A stretch of DNA of 64,000 bases from Cryptomeria japonica (taxonomy: Eukaryota > Streptophyta > Pinopsida > Cupressales > Cupressaceae). Shown here in pieces: positions 21,025 through 31,164 of this stretch. Every line of letters starts with the position of its first letter. The first letter of the stretch is position 1. The stretch spans positions 403,857,389 to 403,921,388 of the forward strand of contig NC_081408.1 of NCBI RefSeq assembly GCF_030272615.1, written 5' to 3'. Under the pieces are notes generated by a model, which made no database searches, was not told where the DNA came from, and saw nothing but the letters and a program-made list of their open reading frames with translations. Position numbers and translations under genes: made by a program.

Positions 21025-21861
21025 TGTTGAATATTGGCTGATATATTGTCATTGATTTCAACATATGTGGAGATTGTTGATGAGGAGATTATTGGAAGGT
21101 TTTTTGTGTATTCCAGTGTTGCAGTTTGATTGGATAAGTTGGTTTAGCATGTGTATTGCAGATGAGTTGATGTAGTTCAAAGGGTTTTTGGTATGTTGTT
21201 TGTATATGGTTCATTCCCATTTGCAGGGGTTTGCATGATGATTTGATCGAGTTATGTGATCCAGTATCACTCAAGTATTGAGGATGTTATGTAGTTGTTC
21301 GTGTTATTCAATATTCTAGTTTGTACTTCGTATTTCTCTAAAATTGCTATACCTTTGGTTGCGGATGTGTGGAATTTTTTTTGGACATTGATGTTTGTCC
21401 TCAATTAGTTTGGTTCATGATTTAGATATCCACAAGTAAATCTTTCAAGTTGATAGCTAGTTATGTTGATGTTCTTGAGCTTCGATAGAGAAATGATAAT
21501 GATTCTGATGGTCTAAGTTGTTGCGGTTGTTGTGATGCAATTCACGCTGCTTGTGAATGTCTTTTGATCATATTTTATGTGTATTCATGGTCCACATTGA
21601 TTATTGTGTGTGTTATTGAATATTTTCCTTCTCCATTGATGTTCTTCATGTTATGCGATATTCTTGGTGGTTGTAGCGTGTTGCGGATGATAGAGGCGTA
21701 ATTGTTGGAGGTCTTGCATGTTTGTGGTATTGATTTGGGTCTAGACTATGTCTTAGCCGATATTGTTTTGGTCAGCATGAATTTTTGTAGTGTGTGAGGA
21801 TATTATTTTGTAATTTGCATTGAGGGTTTAGCCGACCTTGAAATACAAGTTGAAGGGTTTG

Positions 21862-21869
21862 TATAAATA
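21862..21869 (+). promoter_or_regulatory. TATA box of the D 5' LTR
   Basis: TATAAATA, conserved in the 3' LTR at 37824-37831 and about 400 bp before the LTR hairpin. Confidence 0.55.
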
Positions 21870-22264
21870 TATGTAATAATCATGTAAGATGTATGTTTAC
21901 AAGTATCTCCATTGTATATGAGAGTAGATGATCGAGTTGGATGTGCAAACAAGTGATTTGATCTTTCAGAAGTGTGGTTAAGAGAAGTGTTGCAAAGAAG
22001 ATTGTGTGATTAACTGGAACTGTACTCAAGCATATGTAGATGCTATTTTCATAGTTCATATGATTTGGATGATGTTTGAATGTTTTGTAAGTCAGTGAGA
22101 CTTCCTGTAAGGCAGTGAGCCTTCCCTTAAGCTTGTAGCCTTTCTGGGTTTCTTATTTTGAGCAATGAGCTTTAGGCAATGTGCTTGAATGTATGTGCAT
22201 TCCCATTGTAATATTCACATTTACTCCTAACAAGGTATTATCTCATTGTGGGTAGGTTCCCACC

Positions 22265-22293
22265 GTGGTTTTTCCCTTAATCAGGTTTTCCAC
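22265..22293 (+). promoter_or_regulatory. U-rich internal-loop hairpin in the D 5' LTR
   Basis: GTGG/CCAC lower stem, T5 facing T4, CC/GG upper stem. About 155 bp before the LTR end. Confidence 0.6.
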
Positions 22294-22449
22294 ATCAAAA
22301 ATATTGGTGTTATGTGTGTTATTAATGTGGTGTTGTTTCATACTTTAATTGTTTATCATCATATCTTTTTGTGGTTTAAGTTATTGAAGTTTTGGTGCAA
22401 ACTAATTCACCCCCTCCCCCTCTCAGTTTGTTGCATTGTTTCCGGCAAT

Positions 22450-22462
22450 TGGTATCAAAGCT
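22450..22462 (+). other. Primer-binding site of element D
   Basis: TGGTATCAAAGCT, with the same ninth-base change as in element B. Confidence 0.82.
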
Positions 22463-22503
22463 ATATCCTTAAGAAGAAACTTGACCACTTGAGGAGATCT
22501 GGG

Positions 22504-23273
22504 ATGACAACCTTTGCTTCCAAGAAGGATAGTCTGATATTTTATGGAATGAACTACACTCTCTAGAAAAGTTGGATGCAAGGACATTTGAGATGCATTG
22601 AAGTTGAGTGTTGGAAGATCACTAAGAATGTCTATAATATCCCTCAGAATGGTCCTTCTACTCTGGATGAGCTAAAGGAAGCAGAATTCAATATTAGAGC
22701 CAAGGAAGTAATTTTGAGTGTCTTGTTAGATTCTGAAATGACTAATGTGAAAGATCTTGAAACTGCTCATGAGATTTGGATAAAGTTAGAGACCTTGCAT
22801 GAAGGTGAGAGTCATGTGAAATTTTCTAAGTTTCAAATCTTGAAAGGAAAGTATGAGAACCTGGAGATGGGTGAAGATGAGAATATTACTTCTTTTATGC
22901 AAAAAGTGAATGATCATGTGTGCAAAATCATATGTGTCGGTGGAGTCCTTGAAGAGTCTAAGATTGTTGCTAAAGTGTTGAGATCCCTGCCTCCTTATTA
23001 CAAACATAAAGGTGTTGCTATTGATGAGATTCAGACTGTGACAAATGTGATAAGTTGGTTGGAAAACTTGCTGCTTTTGAACTAAGTGAGGCTGGAGACC
23101 CTCTTCCTAAGATTGAATCTGCATTCAAAGCTACTATTTCTGGGAAGCAGAGATATGGTCTCAGAGAAAGTTCTACAAGAGTAAAAAGATATGAGAAAGA
23201 GATGAAAGAGATGGAAGATGAAGAAAGAAAGTTTGAGGAGCTTGAAGCACTTATTGTCAGAAGATTGCCTAAA
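22504..23273 (+). pseudogene. Element D gag, N-terminal part
   Basis: The ATG at 22504 opens a copia gag. A TAG near 22565 interrupts it after 20 codons. A 169-codon frame (22576-23085) then gives the helical gag body (LDSEMTNVKDLETAHEIWIK, VAKVLRSLPPYYKHK). A frameshift near 23060 leads into VGKLAAFELSEAG. The frame reads to RRLPK and stops at element E. It is the same family as J, whose gag is intact. Confidence 0.88.
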
Positions 23274-24008
23274 TGATGCAGTCATAGGTTAGGAGGGACC
23301 TCAAAGAGATCAATCCGGTTCGGTCAGCAAGAGTAAACACAACAGAAACACAAGGAGATGATGGAGACAATCCAGAAAAAAATGAATTATATCATGAAAA
23401 ACTGATTACAGTCAACCAGTAACAACCGGGTTACAGAAACCAAATCTTAAGATCTAGCTTCTATGTTTGGTCTACTAGCTTATATCTTCCATCTAAATTA
23501 TAATGCTTAATTACAATGATATATACGATCCAAGGGATTCGGTCGGCCCAAAAAGGGATCAAATGTCGAAGAATGAGACCTAACCAGTAAAACCAACAAA
23601 GTCGACCTCCGCCAAAGAAATTCCTTCGAAAAATCCAAAGGATGAAGTGTAGATCAAAGGAAATGTCATTCACATGCCAAGGAACATCGGAATCAATACT
23701 CAGGGCTCTGCAAGCTATGAAAGGGATCCGGTAGATCACAAATGCAAATAGGTCCAGGCAACCGGTACTAGAAAACTATCTCAGAAACTGGTAGCGATAA
23801 TTTGCTGGAAAATCATCCAAATGCTCCTCGGTTTGGAATTAAGGTAGATGATCAAGTCCTTAAGAAAAATCCAACTCCTCAAGATCCGGTGAGCCAATGC
23901 TAGAAAATGCAAAATGAAATGCTGAAACTACAAAATATAAAGCAAAACAGAAAGGAAATAGTTTTGGTTGATGCACGATTGCCAAGAACCAGGGATTCTC
24001 TTGCATCA
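23274..24008 (-). repeat. 3' LTR of element E
   Basis: 735 bp. It lacks about 56 bp present in the other LTR (27202-27257) between AAACC and AAATCTTAAG. It is otherwise similar with many substitutions. Confidence 0.85.
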
Positions 24009-24059
24009 GACATCCAGGGTTGTTGAAAAAAGTGAGCCTCTCACTTTTCTAGGGTTAGA

Positions 24060-24150
24060 GGAAAACCAAGGTGGTCTACCTCTGCCTGAGAAATCCAAGA
24101 TGAATCTTCAACTGGTCTGTCCTTCCACTTTACAAGATACTCTTTATACT
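24060..24150 (-). pseudogene. Element E chromodomain
   Basis: Minus strand YKEYLVKWKDRPVEDSSW followed by ISQAEVDHLGFPL, the core of a retrotransposon chromodomain with its aromatic residues. In chromoviruses this domain at the integrase C terminus steers insertion toward certain chromatin. It is separated from integrase by several stops. Confidence 0.8.
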
Positions 24151-24304
24151 AACTGCTTCGGGTACTACGCCCAATCCTATTGTCCAAATTGTCTTCAATC
24201 TAATCCAATTCCTTCTAGGGCAACTATTTTTCTAAGTCTGCAATAATATCCTCACTGAATTTTGGTTCATGATACTGATGTAGATCTGCAATGTTGAATA
24301 TAGG

Positions 24305-25040
24305 TTAAATACTCAAACTATCTGGTAACTCCACTTCATATGCATTTCTGAAACTGAACTTTCTCAAAATCTTGCAAGGTCCAAACTTCCTCATCTGCAA
24401 CTTGTTATAAGTTCCAACCGGGAATCTTTTTTTTCTCAAATACACCATCACTTCATCACCAACTTCAAATTCCTTATGTCTCCTCTTCTCATCTGCTTTC
24501 TCCTTATACTTGTTGTGCATGTCCTCCAAATGCTTCTTAACTTGAATATGCAAAGATGTCATGTGGTCTGCAAAGTCTTCTGCTTCTAAATTTCTCCAAT
24601 CTTCAGTATTGATATCTCTTAATTCCAATGTACCTCTAGGGTGTGCTCCAGCAACAATCTCAAAAGGTGTCCTTCTGGTACTCTTGTTTACTAAATTATC
24701 ATAGGCAAATTTTGTTTGTGCAAGAATCAAATCCCAACTTCTGTTTATGTCTCCAACTAAACATCTTAACAAATTTCTCGAGCTTCGGTTAACTACTAGT
24801 TCTGTCTATCCATCAGTCTGTGGGTGAAAAGTAGAACTAAACTTGAAAGTTGTCTTCATCTTCTTCCAAAGTGTTCTCCAAAAATAACCAATAAATTTAG
24901 TATCTCTATCTGCAACTATGCACTTAGGTAATCCATGCAATCTCACTACTTCCTTGAAAAATAGGTCTTCTATATGTACGGCATCTAATGTTTTCTCACA
25001 AGGTATGAAATGAGCCATCTTAGAGAATCCATCCACTACC
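24305..25040 (-). pseudogene. Element E integrase core and C-terminal part
   Basis: Seen: [49 protein letters not shown] (gypsy core with second Asp and the PQTDGQTE context of the catalytic Glu), then LRCLVGD and TPFEIVAG, a Lys-rich helix and the SH3-like VGDEVMVYLRKKRFP and KFGPCKIL. The usual N-terminal zinc-binding region and first part of the core (with the first catalytic Asp region) lie at the deletion edge. One stop lies near 24805. Confidence 0.86.
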
Positions 25041-25588
25041 TACACCTATCTATTCAACTCTTCATTCTCTATCAATGTCATTTGGTGTGCATCTTTGTTA
25101 GGCAAACTAGCTCTGGGAATCAGGTCCATGCAATGATTGATACTTCTCATAGGTGGTAATCCATCAGGCACATTATCAGATATGATGTCTTCATACTCTA
25201 TCAGCAACTCTTTTATCTCTTCCGGTTGTTCTTCTTCATGCTCTGAATTCTTAGTCTTTTTAGGAACTAAGGCAAAACACGCATTCTCATGTCTCATTCA
25301 TATAGACTTCACTCCATCCACCAAATAGATTCTATCATTCATATAGACTTCACTCTTCAAAGGCTCCTCCAAGTGCAACAAGGTTTGCTTCATCCCATTA
25401 GCCACAATAGTGTATATATTATTTATCCCATCATGTATTGCCTGTCTATCAAACTGCCAAGGTCTACCCAATAAAATATGACAAATATACATAGGCATAA
25501 TATCACACAAGACTTCATCATGATAATTCCCAATTTTCAATTTCACTAAACATTTCTCACTTACCAACAACTTATGTTCATCCTGAAT
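25041..25588 (-). pseudogene. Element E protease C terminus to deletion point
   Basis: Minus strand text after protease: ILLGRPWQFDRQAIHDG, then an acidic spacer and INHCMDLIPRASLPNK...ENEELNR. In complete gypsy elements this stretch leads straight into RT. Here it passes through two stops and joins integrase text (VVDGFSK) at about 25030-25045. Confidence 0.82.
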
Positions 25589-26026
25589 CTATGTTATCTG
25601 ATAAGTCTTAGGGTTTTTCAATCTTTCCAAATTCAACTCAGTCACCATCTCTTCTGAAACAAGGTTATCTGAACTACCACTATGAATAACAACTTTACAA
25701 CACTTAACAGATACCTTACATCTAGTATTGAACAAATTCTTCCTTTGAAAGGGCTCCTCATCTTCTCCTATATGACACAAAGCTCTCCTCATTATTAACA
25801 GTTCTTCATCTTTCAGTTTATTAGCTGATCCGGTGGGGCTTTCTTCCACCACTGTTGTTCTCCTGGCATTCTTTGTCTTCTTACATTCGAAAGCATGATG
25901 CCCTTCTCCTCCACACTTATAGAAAGTTCCTCTTAACACTCTCTTGTCTTGTCTTCTATCATCTTTTTCTAAAATTCTCATTCTGGTAGCCATCTGGTTC
26001 TCTCCTTTGGTAGAAATATCTATCAT
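25589..26026 (-). pseudogene. Element E zinc knuckle and protease N terminus
   Basis: Zinc knuckle CGGEGHHAFEC, with the first Cys read as Tyr in FYKCGGEGH. The protease active-site stretch reads HSGSSDNLVS, with the catalytic Asp replaced by His. Both changes would disable the protein. Confidence 0.82.
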
Positions 26027-26228
26027 CCTTCTGGTATGAATTACCTTCTTTGCTTACTTCATTATCCTTGTTCTAATCTATACAAGTTCCTCTTCCTCTG
26101 GTATATCCTCTTCCTCCTATAAATCTTCCTCTGAAAAACCTTCCACCTCTACCTCTTTGTCTCTCCTAATTTCTTTTGTTCAGCTTCTCTTCTGCTTTCA
26201 GGGCATACTAGTAAGCCTCTTCAACACT

Positions 26229-26789
26229 CTACAATTTGATCAAACTGAGTTCATCTTGTATAGACATCCACAATCCATTCAAATATATTGCAACTTGTTC
26301 AACTTCATCATCAACATGTTCGGATCTGATATTCAACTTGTAAAATGCTTCGGTGTACTCCTTCACACTAGATTCCTTTTGCTTCAAATTATGCAACTTC
26401 TGGAATAGATTCACTTGATAATTAGCTGGCATAAATTTTGATTTCAACTTAGCAACCATTTGATCCCATGTCTTGATCTTCTCTTTACCTCTTCTCTATC
26501 TATCAACCTACAAATGCTCCCACCAAAGAGATGCATGACCTTTCAACCGGGTATAGGCATATGTCACCTTCCTTTCCACTGCAATGTTCTCAAAATCAAA
26601 ATATTTCTCCATCTCAGAGATCCAATCCATCAATTCATCTGAATCCAACTTTCCATTATATTCTGATGGAATAAAATTAGGTTTAGTATTCACCCTACGC
26701 AAAACCCTCAAAAATCTCTCTTCATTTGGATCAATCATCGATGGGTTTACTTGTTTTGTCGGAGCTTTTTCTCCTTCATCTTCACTCAC
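26229..26789 (-). pseudogene. Element E gag
   Basis: Starts MSEDEGEKAPT at 26789, with SEYNGKLDSDELMDWISEME, YTRLKGHASLWWEHL, then AKLKSKFMPANYQVNLFQKL and LKQKESSVKEYTEAFYKL. This is the retrotransposon gag family of gypsy elements. Stops and a frame change lie near 26460-26508. The true start may lie upstream. Confidence 0.84.
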
Positions 26790-27018
26790 ATCTTCAATAT
26801 GTCAACCTCTTCTCTGGGCTATCTCAATGGATTCCAATTGGGCTACAATTCCTTGCAACATTTCTATCATAACAGGGTCTGCATTCCCACGTGCTCCACC
26901 ATTCCTATTTCATCTTTGCGCCATCTTTACGCCAATCCTCTACAGCTATAGGTCAGATCCACAATCCATCGCCCTACAACAAAATTCTTTGGACAACACA
27001 ATCTCTGGAATGAAACTT

Positions 27019-27030
27019 GCTCTGATACCA
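27019..27030 (-). other. Primer-binding site of element E
   Basis: Minus strand TGGTATCAGAGC, 2 bases inside the 5' LTR. Confidence 0.85.
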
Positions 27031-27032
27031 CT

Positions 27033-27825
27033 TAGTGTAGTCATTGGTTAGGAGGGACCTCAAAGAGATCAATCCGGACTAGTCAGCAAGAGTAAACACA
27101 ATGGAAACACAAGGACATGATATAGGCAATGCAGAACAGAATGAATTATATCATAAAAAAATTATTACAATAAACCAGTAACAACTGGGTTACAGAAACC
27201 AGCTCATTGCCTTGCTAAAACATGCTCAATTACAAAACAGGTCACAATCAGGACCTCAAATCTTAAGATCTAGCTTCTATGTTTGGTCTACTAACTTCTA
27301 TCTTCCATCTGAATTCTAATGCTTAATTATAATGATATATATGATCCAAGGGATCCGATCAACCCAAAAAGGGATCAAATACCGAAGAACAAGACCTAAT
27401 GTGTAAAACCAACAAAGTTGGCCTCCACCAAAGAAATTTTTTTGGAAAATCCAAAGGATGAAGTGTAGATCAAAGGGAAGGTTGGCCACACGCCAGGGAA
27501 CATTGGAATCAACGCCCAGGGCTCCACAAGCTACGGAAGGGATCTGGTAGATCACAAATGCAAATAGGTCCAGGCAACCAATACTAGAAAACTGTCTCCA
27601 AAACCGGTAGCAATAACTTTCCAGAAAAATGATCCAAATGCTCCACAGTTTGGGAATAAGGTAGATGATCAAGTCATTAAGAAAAATTCAACTCCTCAAG
27701 ATCTAGTGAGCCAATGCTAGAAAATACATAATGAAATGTTGAAACCACAAAACAAAAAATAAAACAGAAAGGAAATATTTTTGGTTGATGCAAGATTGCC
27801 TAGAACTAGGGATGCTCCTACATCA
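27033..27825 (-). repeat. 5' LTR of element E
   Basis: 793 bp, partner of 23274-24008. It includes the 56-bp stretch missing there. Confidence 0.86.
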
Positions 27826-27830
27826 TTAAA

Positions 27831-28480
27831 GGTGTGAGTAAGTATGAAGGTAAGTTACCTCTTAAAAAAAAATCATGTAATAAGATAGGACATTTTGCAT
27901 CAAGGTGTCCAAAAAGAGATAGAAATCCTAAGAAGCCATTTAAGTTGTATAAGCCTAAATATCAGAAGAAGTACTATTATGTTGTTGATTAAGGTGTGAC
28001 AAATGATGAATTGGATAAGGCTAATTCAGGAGATAAATTTGTGTTCATTACTATCAAGGAAGATGATCCTATAACTATAGATTCTACAAGCTGCACTAAT
28101 GAAGAGAAATCTTTAGCTGCTAAATTTGAGGAGAAAGATGAATGGGTAATTGACAGTGGTTGCTCTAATCATATGACAGGTGATAAGAGTAAATTTATGA
28201 ACTTGAAAAGGTATGATGGTGGTATAGTAAGATTTGGTGATAACAAAGCTTGTGTAATCTATGGTAGAGGTTCTATTTCTCTTGATGGTAAGCATAATAT
28301 GGATGATGTGTTGTATCTTGGAGGTGTAAAGAATAATCTTTTGAGTGTTGATCAAATGGTTGATAAGGGATATACCTGCAATTTAAGAATGGTGAATGTG
28401 AGATCTTGAGTAGCTTTGAAACTGAGATTGCATCAGACACAAAGACTAAAGGTAATATCTTTCACTTGAATGTTGGTGGT
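27831..28480 (+). pseudogene. Element D gag end and protease
   Basis: Gag resumes with a zinc-knuckle remnant SCNKIGHFASRC near 27868-27910; the first Cys of the CCHC set is not seen. A Lys/Tyr-rich tail follows. Protease: WVIDSGCSNHMTGDKSKF near 28143-28190 with the catalytic Asp, then DDVLYLGGVKNNLLSVDQM. The frame is open from 27996 to 28409. Confidence 0.85.
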
Positions 28481-29612
28481 AAAATTTGTCTGATTGCTCA
28501 GATTGATGAAAGTTTCTTATGACATAAAAGGATTTGCCATGTAAATTTTGATTGCATGGTTAAGATGAGTTCTACTTAGGTAGTAAGAGATCTACCGAAG
28601 TTGATAGCCTTCTAATCTAATATGTAAGGAATGTCAATTAGGGAAGCAGACAAGAGTTACTTATATGAGAAAAAAATATAATTCTAATGGATTGTTGGAT
28701 CTTGTGCATATTGATCTATGTGATCCTTCTAGAGTGAGAAGCTTATAGAGTGACAGGTATTTCATGTTGTTGATTGATGACTTTTCAAGAATGATGTGGG
28801 TTACTTTCTTAAGGGAGAATTCTAAAGCGCTGGAGAAGTTCAAGATTTTCAAAGCTAGAGTTAAAATTGAGACTAGAATGAAGTTGAAGTGTCTAAGATC
28901 TGATAGAGGTGGAGAATTCACTTCGGGTGAGTTGAATACATACTATGAAGAGCATGGAGCTAAGAGACAGTTATCTACTCCTAGGACACCACAGTAGAAT
29001 GCTGTTGTGGAGAGGAAGAATATAATAGTTCAAGAAGCTGCTAGAACCATGATGATTGAAGTATTTTGGAGAGAAGTTGTGAGTACTTTAATATACACTC
29101 TTAACCGAGTAAATGTCAAAGGTGATACTGGTAAGACTCCTTATGAGTTATAGTTTGGTCAATGCCCCTACTGTTAGATATTTCAAAAAAATTAGTAGTA
29201 AATGCTATATCAAAAGAGTTGAATATCTTGAAAAGTTTGATGCTAGATGTCATGAAGGAATCTTTCTTGGTTATTCTACTAAAAGTAAGACTTATCAATG
29301 TTACAATAAAATATTGTGAAAGATGGTTAAAAGTGACAATGTGAAGGTTGATGAAGGAAATATAAGTCAGATTAGATCTCGGGGATATGATTCTAATGAT
29401 TAGGATGCCAATTCAGATAAAGGAAAGCTACTGGATCCATAAGTCAAGTTCAAGTTGATCCAAAAAAGACAGAGAATCAAGGAGAAGTTGCAGATGTTGA
29501 TGTAGAAGAAAGAGCTCAAGAACCTGAAATTGAAGAAAATCCTAAAACTCTTAGGTATGTAAGGTTGAATCATTCAGAAAATTAGATTATTGGTGACAAG
29601 AATAAAGGTGTC
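28481..29612 (+). pseudogene. Element D integrase and linker
   Basis: Motifs in several frames: CKECQLGKQ near 28625-28650 (zinc-binding region), LLDLVHIDLC, LLIDDFSRMMWVTFL at 28764-28805, LRSDRGGEFTSGE near 28890-28930 and a TPRTPQ with a stop where QNG is expected (near 28996). Then VERKN-type and GYSTKSKTYQCYN text. Many stops; dead. Confidence 0.82.
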
Positions 29613-30134
29613 ATGACTAGGAGAAGACTTGTTGAAGAAATTTGGTTGATTTCTAAGATTAAGCCTAAGAATGTTGATGAAGATTGCAAAGATGAAAATT
29701 GGATTAAAGCTATGGAAGAAGAATTGAATCAGATTGAGAAAAATAATACATGGATTCTTGTTCCTAGACCTAAGGATAAAAATGTAATTGGAAATAAATG
29801 GGTATTCTATAACAAGTTGAATGAACGGGGTGAAGTTGTCTTAAATAAAGCTAGACTTGTTTGTAAAGGTTATTCACAGATGGAAGGAACTGACTATGAG
29901 GAGACTTTTGCTCGGGTGGCTAGAATTGAAAATGTTAGATTATTTCTTGCCTATGTTGCTCACAAAGATTTAAAGGTTTATCGTATGGATGTCAAATCAG
30001 GATTTCAACTGACAGATGAAAAGAACATGATTTGTCGGTTGAAGAAATAATTGTATGGATTGAAGCAAGCCCCTAGAGCCTGGTATGCCAGATTGGATAA
30101 GTATTTGATGAAGCTTGGATTCAACAAAGGTTCT
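29613..30134 (+). pseudogene. Element D RT, N-terminal part, cut by F
   Basis: [55 protein letters not shown] and MDVKSGFQL are present. About 15 codons of the AFLNG...EEVYMEQP stretch look deleted, because KSGFQLTDEKNMICRLKK joins directly. RT text reads to MKLGFNKGS and stops at insertion F. It resumes at 35724. Confidence 0.84.
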
Positions 30135-31164
30135 TGTTGGTTCCCAAAACCACAAAATTGAAATCCTAGAGCTTTGCTAAATCTCTTACTAATTTCTCAA
30201 TCATCCTTGGCCAACGAACAGGAATGGTCAAAGACCAAATTCCTCTTCACTTTAGGCTCCACTAGACCTAGGTGGGTACACCTCAATCTCCAAAGCACAA
30301 AGAGATTTCTTTATAGTAAATTTAAACTTACCTGATTAGCTATTTACAAGAATGGCAAAATGTTTCTTGCAACTATGCTTTATTATGTGCTTTTAACTTG
30401 CTTTGATCTGAAAACCTTAATATAATTGATAATGAACAAAAACTTATAAAAGAATGTTGTTGGAACCTTGAGTGATTATGGAAGAACAATACTAGTAGAA
30501 GTAAGAAGAATGTCTCTCTAGTGAGGACCTTGTGCACACCAAATTTACTCACAGAAAACTAATAATAGACCAGTGCCTTATCTGACAATTTACATGTTAC
30601 TTAATGGACGGGTATTTGTAATCTTTGGAAACAGTTTGAAAAACTCATAAGTATGTAAGACTATCATTGTAGTGGTTTCAATTATTTCCACTAAAACAAC
30701 AAAACCAATTATGTTTCCTACATAACAACAAGTGATGGCACACTGCAACAAACCTTATTTTAGATTTATCCAAAGAACTTTAACTCATCAACATCATATA
30801 ACATAAAATGATCTAAAGATAAAAACAGAAAATCTTGTATATACACATTTTTGGAATAAAGGGTATACAAAAGCTTCAGACTCACAGGTACTTTATGATA
30901 TACTTGCTTGCACAAAATGACTTCTCATTTCTATAGACCTATTTTACACAACACTACTAGTCCCAATAGAATATCTGAAAGATAGTAGTTTTTTCTATAT
31001 TATTATTTCCTATCTCCTCCTTAGAATACAAAATGACTCCCTATATACATGTGACTAAAAATACACAAATGAAAGGACACACCCTTTCATTTGTACAAAC
31101 TTAAATTAACAAAAACCTAACTAACTCCCTAATTGCTATAACCAAAACACATTACAATGACACA

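Larger units (their letters stand above)
21025..22447 (+). repeat. 5' LTR of element D
   Basis: 1,423 bp from TGTTGAATATTGG to TTTCCGGCA. It matches the truncated 3' LTR 37067-38122. It contains a TATA box (21862-21869), short repeats of the type CTTCCTGTAAGGCAGTGAG near 22095-22130 and the conserved hairpin. Confidence 0.9.
23274..27825 (-). mobile_element. Ty3/gypsy chromovirus E, non-autonomous, lacking RT
   Basis: LTRs 23274-24008 (3') and 27033-27825 (5') start TGATG and end with CATCA/CACTA on the minus strand. The PBS is next to the 5' LTR. Order on the minus strand: gag, zinc knuckle, protease, then directly integrase and a chromodomain. RT, RNase H and the integrase zinc-binding region are gone. 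CTAAA (23269-23273) and TTAAA (27826-27830) are a 4-of-5 target duplication within element D gag, which resumes in the expected place. Confidence 0.9.
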
